DNA of 64,000 nt, taken from Azospirillum oryzae (GTDB lineage Bacteria; Pseudomonadota; Alphaproteobacteria; Azospirillales; Azospirillaceae). A model generated the notes under the pieces. It was not told where the DNA came from. It did not search any database and worked only from the letters and a program-made list of their open reading frames with translations. Position numbers and translations under genes: made by a program. The DNA is taken from assembly GCF_900177515.1 (NCBI RefSeq), contig NZ_FXAK01000001.1:124001-188000 (forward strand), given 5' to 3'. Shown piece after piece: positions 1-8,459 of this stretch (its first letter is position 1; each line of letters begins with the position of its first letter).

Positions 1-1172
1 TCGAAGGATCCCATGTCGCCGGTGTAGAGCCAGCCGCCGCGCAAAGCCTCGGCCGTTGCCCTGGTGTTGTTCCAGTAGCCCGCCATCACCACGTCGCCGC
101 GGCAGACGATCTCTCCCACCTCGCCGGGCGGCAGCGGCCGGCCGTCGGCATCCACCACCGCCACCTCGACGCCGCTGCGGGCGAAGCCGACCGACCCCAG
201 CACCGAATCGTCGTCCACGGCATGGTCGCGGCGGCGCAGGCTCGTGATGGTCATCGGCGCCTCGCCCTGGCCGTAGATCTGGACGAAGACCGGGCCGAAG
301 ACCGCCAGCGACCGCCGCAGCTCCTCCACATACATCGGGCCGCCGCCATAGACGATGGAGCGGAGGTTGGCCGGCCGGCGCCCGCCGCGCTCCGCCTCCA
401 GCCGCAGCCGTTGCACCATGGTCGGAGCCAGGAAGGCGCCGCAGCCGGGATGACGGTCGCAGAGATCGAGGAACTCCGCCGGCTCGAAAGCGGAGGAAGC
501 CGGAACCACCTGCCGGGCGCCGCGGGCGACATAGGCCGCCATGTAGAGGCCGGAGCCGTGCGACATCGGCGCCGCGTGCAGCAGGCTGCACTCCTCGTCC
601 ACCGTCTCGACATCGGCGAGATGGGCGATGGTCATGGCCAGCAGGTTGCGGTGCGACAGCATCGCCCCCTTGGACCGGCCGGTGGTGCCGCTGGTGTAGA
701 ACAGCCAGCCCAGCGCCTGCGGATCGGGATCGACCGGCCCGGCCCATTCCTGCCCCGCCGCCAGGGCCGCGTAATCGCTCCCGCCGATGACGATCCGGCG
801 GCAGGACGCCGCCGGCGATTCGTCGAGCGCCTGTTCCAATCCGGGGGCGAGCTTGGGCGAGACGAAGACGGTGGCGGCAGCGGAATCCTCCAGGATCTGC
901 ACCAGCTCGCGTGGATGCAGCTTGGCGTTCACCGGCGTCGCCGCCATGCCGGCCGCCCAGATGGCGAAGAACAGCTCGACATATTCCGGCACATTCTCGG
1001 TCGCGATGGCGATGCGGTCGCCCGGCTGCCCCGACGCCCGCAGCCCGCCGGCGATGCGCAGCGCGCGCGAGCGCAGCTCCGCGAAGCTGTGGACCGGCTC
1101 GGTGCCACGGAACACCGCGCCGCGGTCGGGGAACCGGGTTGCCGCCTGATCGAGAAGGGAGAAGAGATTCAC
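1..1172 (-). CDS. AMP-dependent acyl-CoA synthetase/ligase, 3' end outside the window
   Basis: This is the N-terminal 390 residues of an ANL-superfamily enzyme, which activates a carboxylic acid with ATP and loads it onto CoA. The P-loop-like motif YTSGTTGRSKG lies at about residues 159-169. It is followed by the GGGPMY segment, the adenine-binding YGQGEAP motif and the YTGD aspartate motif just before the window edge. Roughly 110 C-terminal residues, including the catalytic lysine domain, are missing because the window ends. I start it at a GTG (first residues NLFSLLDQAATRFPD), which matches the usual N-terminus of the family. The substrate cannot be told from sequence alone. It runs in the same direction as the aldo/keto reductase upstream, 116 bases away, so co-transcription is possible but unproven. 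Confidence 0.85.
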   Translation of the reverse strand, partial: MNLFSLLDQAATRFPDRGAVFRGTEPVHSFAELRSRALRIAGGLRASGQPGDRIAIATENVPEYVELFFAIWAAGMAATPVNAKLHPRELVQILEDSAAATVFVSPKLAPGLEQALDESPAASCRRIVIGGSDYAALAAGQEWAGPVDPDPQALGWLFYTSGTTGRSKGAMLSHRNLLAMTIAHLADVETVDEECSLLHAAPMSHGSGLYMAAYVARGARQVVPASSAFEPAEFLDLCDRHPGCGAFLAPTMVQRLRLEAERGGRRPANLRSIVYGGGPMYVEELRRSLAVFGPVFVQIYGQGEAPMTITSLRRRDHAVDDDSVLGSVGFARSGVEVAVVDADGRPLPPGEVGEIVCRGDVVMAGYWNNTRATAEALRGGWLYTGDMGSF

Positions 1173-1288
1173 CGGGACTGTTCCTCTTACGGCTGATCCG
1201 CTCGTTCAGCCGATTGTAGGACATGGAAACCGGTTCGGGCAGCCCCCCTGATCGCCCGGCTCCCATGAGTGCCGCGGTGCCGCCGGGG

Positions 1289-2173
1289 CTATGCCGCCAG
1301 GCGATTCAACTGCTCCAGGGCATCGGCGGGCAAAACCAGCTCCGCCGCCGCCAGATTCTCCCGCAGGTGGCCGACCGAAGAGGTTCCGGGAATCAGCAGC
1401 ACATTGGGCGCGCGCTTCAGCAGCCAGGCGAGCGCGACCTGCATCGGCGTCGCACCGAGCCGGCGGGCGACATCCGACAGCTGGTCCGACTGCAGGGGCG
1501 AGAAGCCGCCGAGCGGGAAGAACGGCACATAGGCGATCCCCTTGCCGGCGAGATCATCGATCAGCGCGTCGTCCGCCCGGTGCACGAGGTTGTAGTGGTT
1601 CTGCACGCAGACGATCTCGCAGATGCGGCGGCCCTCCTCGACCTGGGCGGCGGTGACGTTGCTGAGGCCGATGTGGCGGACCAGCCCCTGCCGCTGCAGG
1701 TCGGCCAGAACGCTCAGTTCCCGTTCGATCGTGCCCTCGGCCGGGGCATGGCCGTTGTCGCCCCACAGCCGCAGATTGACGACGTCGAGCACCTCCAGGC
1801 CCAGATTGCGCAGATTGTCGTGCACGGCCTGCCGCAGTTCGTCGGGCGAGGCCGCCTGCAGCCAGGACGCATCGTCGCCGCGCCGGGCGCCGATCTTGGT
1901 CACGATCAGCAGATCGTCCGGATAGGGCGCCAGCGCCTCGCGGATCAGCCGGTTGGTGACATGCGGACCGTAGAAGTCGCTGGTGTCGATGTGGTCGACG
2001 CCCGCTTCGATGGCGTGGCGCAGCACGGCGATCGCCGCGTCATGGTCCTTCGGCGGGCCGAACACGCCGGGACCGGCAAGCTGCATGGCGCCGTAGCCAA
2101 GCCGGCGCACGGTCTTGCCGCCGAGGGTGACGCTGCCGGATTTGCCGAGCTTGGATTTGTCGAGGATGGACAT
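1289..2173 (-). CDS. aldo/keto reductase
   Basis: This is a 294-residue NADPH-dependent aldo/keto reductase with the TIM-barrel pattern of the family. It shows LGYGAMQLAGPG near the N-terminus, the catalytic Asp/Tyr segment HIDTSDFYGPH, the lysine in LLIVTKIG, and the HIGLSN strand. It probably reduces small aldehydes or ketones. The start is set at MSILDKSKLG because an AGAGAGG-like ribosome site precedes that ATG by about six bases. The open frame extends further upstream but would run through the divergent LysR gene. The divergent arrangement suggests that the LysR protein controls it. The closest family members are annotated only as oxidoreductases, so the physiological substrate is unknown. 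Confidence 0.85.
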   Translation of the reverse strand: MSILDKSKLGKSGSVTLGGKTVRRLGYGAMQLAGPGVFGPPKDHDAAIAVLRHAIEAGVDHIDTSDFYGPHVTNRLIREALAPYPDDLLIVTKIGARRGDDASWLQAASPDELRQAVHDNLRNLGLEVLDVVNLRLWGDNGHAPAEGTIERELSVLADLQRQGLVRHIGLSNVTAAQVEEGRRICEIVCVQNHYNLVHRADDALIDDLAGKGIAYVPFFPLGGFSPLQSDQLSDVARRLGATPMQVALAWLLKRAPNVLLIPGTSSVGHLRENLAAAELVLPADALEQLNRLAA

Positions 2174-2222
2174 GATGGCCTCTCTTGTTGGTCTCGCCAA
2201 ATCTAGTCGCCGGCGCCCCGTT

Positions 2223-2241
2223 CGATTAGTCTGCACAATCG
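2223..2241. promoter_or_regulatory. putative LysR-type operator (CGATT-N9-AATCG)
   Basis: An interrupted dyad with five-base arms and a T-N11-A core sits 26 bases before the LysR start codon, in the 94-base divergent intergenic region. This is the usual geometry of an autoregulatory LysR site. The assignment is inferred from position and pattern only. Confidence 0.4.
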
Positions 2242-2267
2242 GGACGGCCTGTGCGGATCGGCGGACA

Positions 2268-3176
2268 ATGCAGCATGACCTTGGGGACCTGAACGCCTTC
2301 GTCGCGGTGGCCCGCTCCCGCGGTTTCCGTGAGGCCGCCCGCGCCAGCAACGCCAGCGCCTCGGCCCTCAGCGAGGCCGTGCGCAGGCTGGAGGCGCAGT
2401 TGGGCGTGAGGCTGCTCAACCGGACGACGCGCAGCGTGGTGCTGACGGAGGCGGGGGAGCGCCTGCTGGCCCGGCTTGCCCCCGCGCTGCGCGAGGTCGA
2501 TGCCGCGCTCGACGTGGTGAACGGCTTCCGCGACCGGGTGGCGGGGACCCTCCGGCTCAATGTGCCGGTCAGCGTGGCGAGGCTGGTGCTGCCGACGATC
2601 CTGCCGCGCTTCCTCGCCGCCTATCCCGAAATCAAGGTGGAGGTGATGGCGGAGGACAGCTTCGTCGATATGCTGGAGGCCGGCTGCGACGCCGGCATCC
2701 GCTACGACGAGCGGCTGGAGCAGGACATGATCGCGGTTCCCATCGGCCCCCGCCTTCAGCGCTTCGCGACCGCGGCCTCGCCCTCCTACCTCCGCGCGCG
2801 TGGGCGGCCGGAGCATCCGCGCGACCTGATGGCCCATTCCTGCCTGCGCGGTCGCTTTGCCAGCGGCGCCGTACCGCTGTGGGAGTTCGAGCGCGACGGG
2901 GAGGTGATCCGGCTCGACCCGTCCGGTCCGCTGGTGGTGGGGCCGGGCGGCGCCATGGAGCTGGCGATCGACGCGGCGGTGTCCGGCGTCGGGGTGATCC
3001 ATCTGTTCGAACAGTGGCTGCGCCCGCATCTGGACAGCGGCGCGCTGGAACCCGTCCTCGAACCCTGGTGGCAAAGCTTTTCCGGCCCCTTCCTCTATTA
3101 CGCCGGGCGTCGTCTGGTGCCGGCCCCGCTCAGGGCCTTCCTCGACTTCATCAAGACCGGGGACGGGACCCGCTGA
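2268..3176 (+). CDS. LysR family transcriptional regulator
   Basis: This 302-residue protein has the classic LysR layout. A winged HTH lies at about residues 5-62 (DLNAFVAVARSRGF, SASALSEAVRRLEAQLGV, LLNRTTRSVVLTEAG). A periplasmic-binding-protein-like effector domain from about residue 90 ends with FLDFIKTGDGTR. The subgroup resembles the many regulators that sit divergent from oxidoreductases. I place the start at MQHDLGDLNAF, since the longer frame upstream would overlap the reductase gene and has no family similarity. It probably senses a substrate or product of the adjacent aldo/keto reductase and regulates it through the short shared promoter region. Confidence 0.87.
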   Translation: MQHDLGDLNAFVAVARSRGFREAARASNASASALSEAVRRLEAQLGVRLLNRTTRSVVLTEAGERLLARLAPALREVDAALDVVNGFRDRVAGTLRLNVPVSVARLVLPTILPRFLAAYPEIKVEVMAEDSFVDMLEAGCDAGIRYDERLEQDMIAVPIGPRLQRFATAASPSYLRARGRPEHPRDLMAHSCLRGRFASGAVPLWEFERDGEVIRLDPSGPLVVGPGGAMELAIDAAVSGVGVIHLFEQWLRPHLDSGALEPVLEPWWQSFSGPFLYYAGRRLVPAPLRAFLDFIKTGDGTR

Positions 3177-3259
3177 TGCCTCCCGCATGGTCAGCTTTCC
3201 TGGAACCGCCACGGCGTGCCAGGGTTAAGCTTGAAAGCAAATGCAGGGAGCGATCACTC

Positions 3260-4033
3260 ATGCCGAAGGAAAAGACCCGTTCACTGCGCCTCGCGGCGAT
3301 GATGGCCGGATGCCTGGCGCTGGCCGGGTGCGGTGGCGGGGCGACGGGGCTCGGCCTCAACCTCGTCTCGCAGGAACAGCTCGCGGATCTGGGAAAGCAG
3401 GACTGGCAGCGCCTTGTCTCCTCCACGCCGGCCACCACCAACCAGTCCTACCAGCGCCGGGCCGAGGAGGTGTCGGCGCGCCTGCTGCGCGCCGCCGGCC
3501 TCGACGCCTCGCAATGGGAGGTCCGCGTCTTCCAGGGCGAGGAGGCCAACGCCTTCGCCCTCCCCGGCCAGAAGATCGGCGTCTATGAGGGGCTGTTCCG
3601 CTACGCCAAGAACGACGCGCAGTTGGCCGCGGTGATCGGGCACGAGATCGCCCACAATCTGGATGCCCACGCCGCAGAGCGTGTCAGCACCCAGATGGCC
3701 ACGGAGGCCGGGGCCGGCATCGTCGGCGCGGCACTGGGCGCCGGCGGCGTCCCGGCCAGCCAGCAGATCGCCGCGGCGCTCGGCACCGGCGCGCAATACG
3801 GCCTGATCCTGCCCTATTCCCGCAATCAGGAACTGGAGGCCGACCGCGACGGGCTGATGCTGATGGCGCGCGCCGGCTACGACCCGCACGAGGCCGTGTC
3901 GCTGTGGGGCAACATGCGGCAGGCCGGATCGGCACCGCCGGTCTTCCTGTCCACCCACCCCGGCATCGACGACCGCATCGGCCAGATGAACCGCCTGATG
4001 CCGGAGGCGCTGAAGCTCTACGCGCCGAAATGA
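3260..4033 (+). CDS. M48 family metallopeptidase, lipoprotein
   Basis: This 257-residue secreted zinc protease has a short signal peptide and a lipobox (LALAGC, lipidated Cys24), so it should be anchored in an envelope membrane facing the periplasm. The zinc motif HEIAH lies at residues 128-132 and the third ligand is in ELEAD (191-195). A conserved STHPGIDDRI motif follows near the C-terminus. This is the single-domain Oma1/LoiP-like type, without the TPR tail of BepA. Such enzymes usually act in envelope quality control. The stop overlaps the start of the MFS gene (ATGA), so the two are probably translated from one message, although no functional link is evident. Confidence 0.88.
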   Translation: MPKEKTRSLRLAAMMAGCLALAGCGGGATGLGLNLVSQEQLADLGKQDWQRLVSSTPATTNQSYQRRAEEVSARLLRAAGLDASQWEVRVFQGEEANAFALPGQKIGVYEGLFRYAKNDAQLAAVIGHEIAHNLDAHAAERVSTQMATEAGAGIVGAALGAGGVPASQQIAAALGTGAQYGLILPYSRNQELEADRDGLMLMARAGYDPHEAVSLWGNMRQAGSAPPVFLSTHPGIDDRIGQMNRLMPEALKLYAPK

Positions 4034-5268
4034 CGGCCGGCCCGAACCGTCCGGCCCGGATGCCGGGACGGGTCAATCTGATCGCGTCCGCTTTTGCGCT
4101 GACCGCCCTGACCTATGGTCTGGCGCGTTTCGCCTATGGCCTTCTGCTGCCCGAGATCCGGGAGGACCTGTCCCTCAGCGCAACGGCCGCCGGATGGATT
4201 GGAGGCGGTGCCTTTGCGGCCTATTGTATCGGGATCGTTGCCGCATTCATGACCGTCCCGCGACTGGGCGAACGCGGCGTCACCACATTGGCCGGCCTGA
4301 CGGCGACCTGCGGCCTGGCCCTTGTCGCCATTGCGCAGTCGGGTTGGAGCCTCGGCATCGCAACCCTACTTGCGGGGCTCAGCACCGGGCTGACTTCCCC
4401 GCCGCTGGCCGCCGCGGTCGCCCGCTGTCTGGATGATGTGGACCGGCCGAAGGCGAACGGCGCGATCAACGCCGGCACGGCAGCCGGCATCATCTTTTCC
4501 GGCATCGCAGTCATGGCTTTCCCCGGCGGTTGGCGTGGGCTCTATGGGCTCTTCGCGGCAATCGGTGCGGCAGTAACGATCTGGCTGTGGTTCGCCATGC
4601 CGGCAGGTCCCCGCAAAGCCGCGACGAGCTCCGGTTCCGGCGGCACCCTGATGCGAAGTGGCGTCGGAGGGCTTTGCGCCAGCGCCTTCCTGATGGGGGC
4701 CGCCAGCACTTCGATCTGGACCTTCGGAGCCAGCATCATGCGTGACGAGCTGGCGATCGCCGACGGCCGCATCGCACTCGCCTGGATCGTGCTGGGTGCC
4801 GCCGGAGTTGCGGGCGCTGGCACCGGTCTTCTCACCGCCCGCCTCGGCATCGGTACGGTTCATCGGGCGGCGCTGTCCGCAATGGCGCTCGCCCTGATCG
4901 GCCTAGCTTGGGCACCCGGCATGGCGCCTGACATGGCACCCGGCACTCCGATGATCGCCTTCGCCGTCATGGGCCTGTTCGGCGTCGCCTACATCGTATC
5001 GAGCGGTGCGTTCCTATTGTGGGGCATCGCCCTGTTTCCCGACCGGCCGGACTTCGGTCTTGGCCTTCCGTTCCTGATGCTCGCACTCGGGCAGACGACG
5101 GGCTCTCCGCTGTTCGGCTCCGTCTGGGAGTCGGCGGGGAGAGCGACGGCGCTGCTGTCCTTTGCGGCACTCATGGGAACCGCCGCAATCTGGACCCGAG
5201 CCAAGGCTACAACGCCCGTCACTCCGGCAGCATGGCCGCGAGACAGTCGGCAATCTGGTGGGGGGTGA
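4030..5268 (+). CDS. MFS transporter, YbfB/YjiJ type
   Basis: This is a membrane protein of about 412 residues with 12 predicted hydrophobic segments. It starts with the family signature TYGLARFAYGLLLPEIREDL and a GWIGGGAFAAYCIG second helix. It is probably an exporter or uptake permease of unknown substrate. The first ATG overlaps the preceding stop; an alternative in-frame ATG lies 30 bases downstream. The 3' end overlaps the convergent hybrid kinase gene by 50 bases. A second member of the same family is encoded at 16515-17822, so the window carries two paralogues. Confidence 0.82.
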   Translation: MTAGPNRPARMPGRVNLIASAFALTALTYGLARFAYGLLLPEIREDLSLSATAAGWIGGGAFAAYCIGIVAAFMTVPRLGERGVTTLAGLTATCGLALVAIAQSGWSLGIATLLAGLSTGLTSPPLAAAVARCLDDVDRPKANGAINAGTAAGIIFSGIAVMAFPGGWRGLYGLFAAIGAAVTIWLWFAMPAGPRKAATSSGSGGTLMRSGVGGLCASAFLMGAASTSIWTFGASIMRDELAIADGRIALAWIVLGAAGVAGAGTGLLTARLGIGTVHRAALSAMALALIGLAWAPGMAPDMAPGTPMIAFAVMGLFGVAYIVSSGAFLLWGIALFPDRPDFGLGLPFLMLALGQTTGSPLFGSVWESAGRATALLSFAALMGTAAIWTRAKATTPVTPAAWPRDSRQSGGG

Positions 5269-6841
5269 AGGGCTTGCGCAGCAGGCGGACGGCCTCCCCG
5301 AAGTCCGGCGTGTCGGCATAGCCGGTCACGATCAGTGCCGGTATTCCGGGGCGCAGCTGCCGGGCGCCCCGCACCACGGCGGCGCCGTTCATGCCGGGCA
5401 TGGCGAAGTCGGTGATCACGGCATCGACCTCCACCCCGTCGCTGAGAACGGCCAGGGCCTCTTCCCCGCCGTCGGCCTCAATGACCCGGTGTCCGAGATT
5501 CTCCAGCAGCGCCATTGTCCCCATGCGCACGATCGCATCATCCTCCACCAGCAGGATGGTGCGTCCTGTGCCGGAGGTCATCTCGGCGTCGGGCGGGGCC
5601 AGCGTGGCGGCTGCGGCCGGAACGCTGGGCAGGTACAGGGTGATCGCGGTTCCGACGCCCGGCGTGCTGTCGATCCGGACGCCGCCGCCGGATTGCGTCG
5701 CCATGCCGTGAACCATCGACAGGCCGAGCCCCGATCCCTTGCCGACCGGCTTGGTGGTGAAGAACGGCTCGAAGACGTGCGGCATCACCGACGGCTCGAT
5801 GCCGGTGCCGGTGTCCTCCACCCGGATCGCCACATAGGTTCCGGGCGCCAGCTCTGCCGGCACATCTCCGCCGCCGTTGCGGCCCACCGTGGCGGCGAAT
5901 GCCGTCATCGACAGCCGCCCGCCCGCCGGCATCGCGTCGCGGGCATTGATGACGAGGTTCAGGATGGCGGATTCGAACTGGGCCCGGTCGATCAGCGCGG
6001 CGGGAAGTCCGGGCGGCACCTCCATCTTGATTTCGATCTGGCCGCCCAGCGTCCGCTCCAGCAGCGAGCCCATGCCGGACAGCAGCTCCCCCAGGTCGGT
6101 GGCCTCCGGCATCAGCATCTGGCGCCGCGCGAAGGACAGCAGGGACTGCGTCAGCCTTGCCCCCCGCTCGATCGACCGGTTCGCCGCCTCGAACAGCTGG
6201 CGCGGGGTGCCGTCGGGCACCGTGGGTTCCAGAACGGCGAGGCAGCTGACGATTCCCTGCAGCAGGTTGTTGAAATCATGCGCCACACCGCCGGTCAACT
6301 GCCCAAGCGCCTCCATCTTCTGGGACTGGAGCAGGGCCGTCTCGGCCCGCCGCCGGTCGGCCATTTCGGCCTGCAAGGCCCGGGTCCGGTCGGCGACCCG
6401 CTCCTCCAGGCGGCTGGTGGCCCTGGTGATCTCCTCCAGATGGCTGCGGGTCCGGTACTGGCGCGCCCGGCTGCGCAGCGCGGCCTGCGCGGCGCTCTGC
6501 AGCGCCTCGCGGTGCAGCGGCCGGTCCAGCAGCGTGACGTTGCCGAGCGACTGGAAGAACGCCTTTCGTCCACGGCCCGCCTGCCGGCTGCCGCGCGAGG
6601 TCAGGATCACGATGGGCAGGTCCGACCAGGGGGGCTGGCCCTCCAGCCACGCCGCCAGGGGCTCCACATCGCCCAGCGTTCCTTCGGAGAGCACCAACGC
6701 CGTCGTCGCTTCCCCGAGGCTTCGGCATAGCGCCGCCATATCCGCGCAAGGCCGCGTCTCCAGACCGATCTCGTCGAGGACCGAGCCGATCACCTCGGCA
6801 TCCCGCCCCTCCGGGGCCAGGACAAGGATGGACGTGCGCAT
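5219..6841 (-). CDS. hybrid sensor histidine kinase/response regulator
   Basis: This 540-residue protein appears soluble. Residues 1-115 form a receiver-like domain that lacks an obvious phospho-acceptor aspartate (ALVLSEGTLGD at the expected place). A coiled coil (about 135-175) precedes the kinase core with the phospho-accepting histidine in GGVAHDFNNLL (His188), a CA domain with N and G boxes (NLVINARDAM, DTGTGI, GKGSGLGLSMV), and a C-terminal receiver with Asp478 in VITDFAMPGMNG. It starts nine bases after the KaiC-like gene on the same strand, so the two are almost certainly one operon. The ATPase may be its input partner. The degenerate N-terminal receiver could serve as a protein-docking or sensing module. 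Confidence 0.88.
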   Translation of the reverse strand: MRTSILVLAPEGRDAEVIGSVLDEIGLETRPCADMAALCRSLGEATTALVLSEGTLGDVEPLAAWLEGQPPWSDLPIVILTSRGSRQAGRGRKAFFQSLGNVTLLDRPLHREALQSAAQAALRSRARQYRTRSHLEEITRATSRLEERVADRTRALQAEMADRRRAETALLQSQKMEALGQLTGGVAHDFNNLLQGIVSCLAVLEPTVPDGTPRQLFEAANRSIERGARLTQSLLSFARRQMLMPEATDLGELLSGMGSLLERTLGGQIEIKMEVPPGLPAALIDRAQFESAILNLVINARDAMPAGGRLSMTAFAATVGRNGGGDVPAELAPGTYVAIRVEDTGTGIEPSVMPHVFEPFFTTKPVGKGSGLGLSMVHGMATQSGGGVRIDSTPGVGTAITLYLPSVPAAAATLAPPDAEMTSGTGRTILLVEDDAIVRMGTMALLENLGHRVIEADGGEEALAVLSDGVEVDAVITDFAMPGMNGAAVVRGARQLRPGIPALIVTGYADTPDFGEAVRLLRKPFTPHQIADCLAAMLPE

Positions 6842-6850
6842 CGTCCTCGA

Positions 6851-8365
6851 TCACCCGCCCTTTGAATGAGCGTGCAGCAGAGGTTCCGCCGGACCGTCAT
6901 ACTGTGGCACGCCGGTCAGCACGCCGCGAAACTCCATCAGCTGCGGGCCGACCTGCATGCCCTCCGGGAACAGCCGGAATTCGCGGATCGACAGCTCGTG
7001 GATTCCGGTGCGCTTCTTGACCACCGATATCGCCTTGCGAACCTCGCCGCCGGCTTCGAAGAAGCGCAGCAGGACGACGGTGTCGCTCATGAAGGAGAGG
7101 TCGACCGGGTTCTGTACGTCGCCGATGATGCCCTGCTGGGCCAGGATCAGGATGGTGACGACACCCTTGTTGTTCAGATACGTCAGCAGCTCGTGCATCT
7201 GCAGGATCAGCGCCTGCTCCTCCGGCATGGTGCTGAGGTAGGAGTTCAGGCTGTCGATCACCACGATGCGGGCATCGCGGTCCTCGACCTCGCGGCGGAC
7301 CTGCCAGACGAACTGACCCGGCGACAGGCGGGACGGGTTGGCGCGCTGCCAGCCGATCTCGTTCCGACGCACCGCCTCGACGATGTCGACCCCCAGTGCG
7401 ATGCTGCGGTGCTCCAGCGTCTTGAAATTCTCGTCGAACGAGAAGTATGCGGCATGTTCGCCGCGCTTGACCGCCGCCGAGACATATTGCAGGGCGAGCG
7501 AGGATTTTCCGACCCCCGAAGGCCCGACCAGTATCGTCGTGGTCCCCTGCGTCAAGCCGCCTCCCATCAGCGTGTCCAGAGCCGGCAGTCCGCTTTCCAT
7601 GCTCTCCGCCTCGAAGTCGCTGCGATGCTCCTCGGCGATCAGGCTGGGGAAGACCAGGACATCGCTTTCGGTGATGGCGAAATCGTGCCAGCCGCTCTGG
7701 TATTCGGCGCCCCGCATCTTGGCGATGCGCAGGCGGCGGCGTGCCGCGCCATAGGAGCGTTCGCTCTGTTCCAGCACGATCACGCTGTGCACCAGACTGT
7801 GCAGCTCCGTCGTGCTTTCCTGATGGGTGAGGTCGTCGAGGATCAGCGTGGTGCAGCGGCGGCCCTGCAGGAACTGCTTGAGCGCAAGGACCTGCCGCCG
7901 GTAGCTCAGCTGATCCTGGGTGAGCAGCCGCAACTCCGACACGGTGTCGATCACCAGAATCTCGGGGTTTTCCGCCTCGATGCGGTCGATGATCAGGCTC
8001 ACCGTCTCGCCCAGCTCCACCTCGGACGGGTAGAGCACGCTCTGCTGGCGATCCAACTGCGCTTCGATGGGCACGATGTCGAACACCGGGAGGCCGTCCA
8101 GCGACCAGCCATGGCTGGCGGCGGTCGCCTCCAGCTCCGGCGCGCTTTCCGACAGCGTGATGTAGAGCCCCCTCCTGCCATCTACACGCGCCTGCAGCAG
8201 AAATTGCAGGGCGATGGTGGTTTTCCCGGTGCCGGGTGCCCCTTCCAGCAGATGTATTCGGCCGCGCGGCAGTCCTCCGCGCAAGATCAGGTCGAATTCC
8301 GGAATTCCGGTCTGCACTTTCTCAATAGGGATCGGCTTGGGCACCAACGGCTCCTTCACTTCCAT
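6851..8365 (-). CDS. KaiC-like RecA-superfamily double ATPase
   Basis: This 504-residue protein has two tandem KaiC/RecA domains. Walker A motifs are GAPGTGKT (42-49) and GPSGVGKS (281-288), and the matching Walker B strands are ILVIDTVSE and IVVIDSLNS. Length and arrangement match the KaiC family found outside cyanobacteria. No kaiA or kaiB is nearby, so a circadian oscillator is not implied. In bacteria such proteins often sit beside sensor kinases and are thought to modulate signalling. Here the next gene is a hybrid kinase only nine bases downstream. Whether the serine/threonine autophosphorylation sites of cyanobacterial KaiC are conserved needs an alignment. Confidence 0.87.
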   Translation of the reverse strand: MEVKEPLVPKPIPIEKVQTGIPEFDLILRGGLPRGRIHLLEGAPGTGKTTIALQFLLQARVDGRRGLYITLSESAPELEATAASHGWSLDGLPVFDIVPIEAQLDRQQSVLYPSEVELGETVSLIIDRIEAENPEILVIDTVSELRLLTQDQLSYRRQVLALKQFLQGRRCTTLILDDLTHQESTTELHSLVHSVIVLEQSERSYGAARRRLRIAKMRGAEYQSGWHDFAITESDVLVFPSLIAEEHRSDFEAESMESGLPALDTLMGGGLTQGTTTILVGPSGVGKSSLALQYVSAAVKRGEHAAYFSFDENFKTLEHRSIALGVDIVEAVRRNEIGWQRANPSRLSPGQFVWQVRREVEDRDARIVVIDSLNSYLSTMPEEQALILQMHELLTYLNNKGVVTILILAQQGIIGDVQNPVDLSFMSDTVVLLRFFEAGGEVRKAISVVKKRTGIHELSIREFRLFPEGMQVGPQLMEFRGVLTGVPQYDGPAEPLLHAHSKGG

Positions 8366-8459
8366 GTCTGCTGAGAAACACGGCGTGGGGAAAATGTTCC
8401 GTCGGCGCTAATCTCCGGCCAAGAAATCGGCAGGTCGTGTCATTGCGCCCACTGAAAAC

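Noticed and set aside
6851..8365. A circadian clock locus
   Set aside because: A KaiC-like ATPase is present but there is no kaiA or kaiB, and KaiC homologues are common outside clocks.
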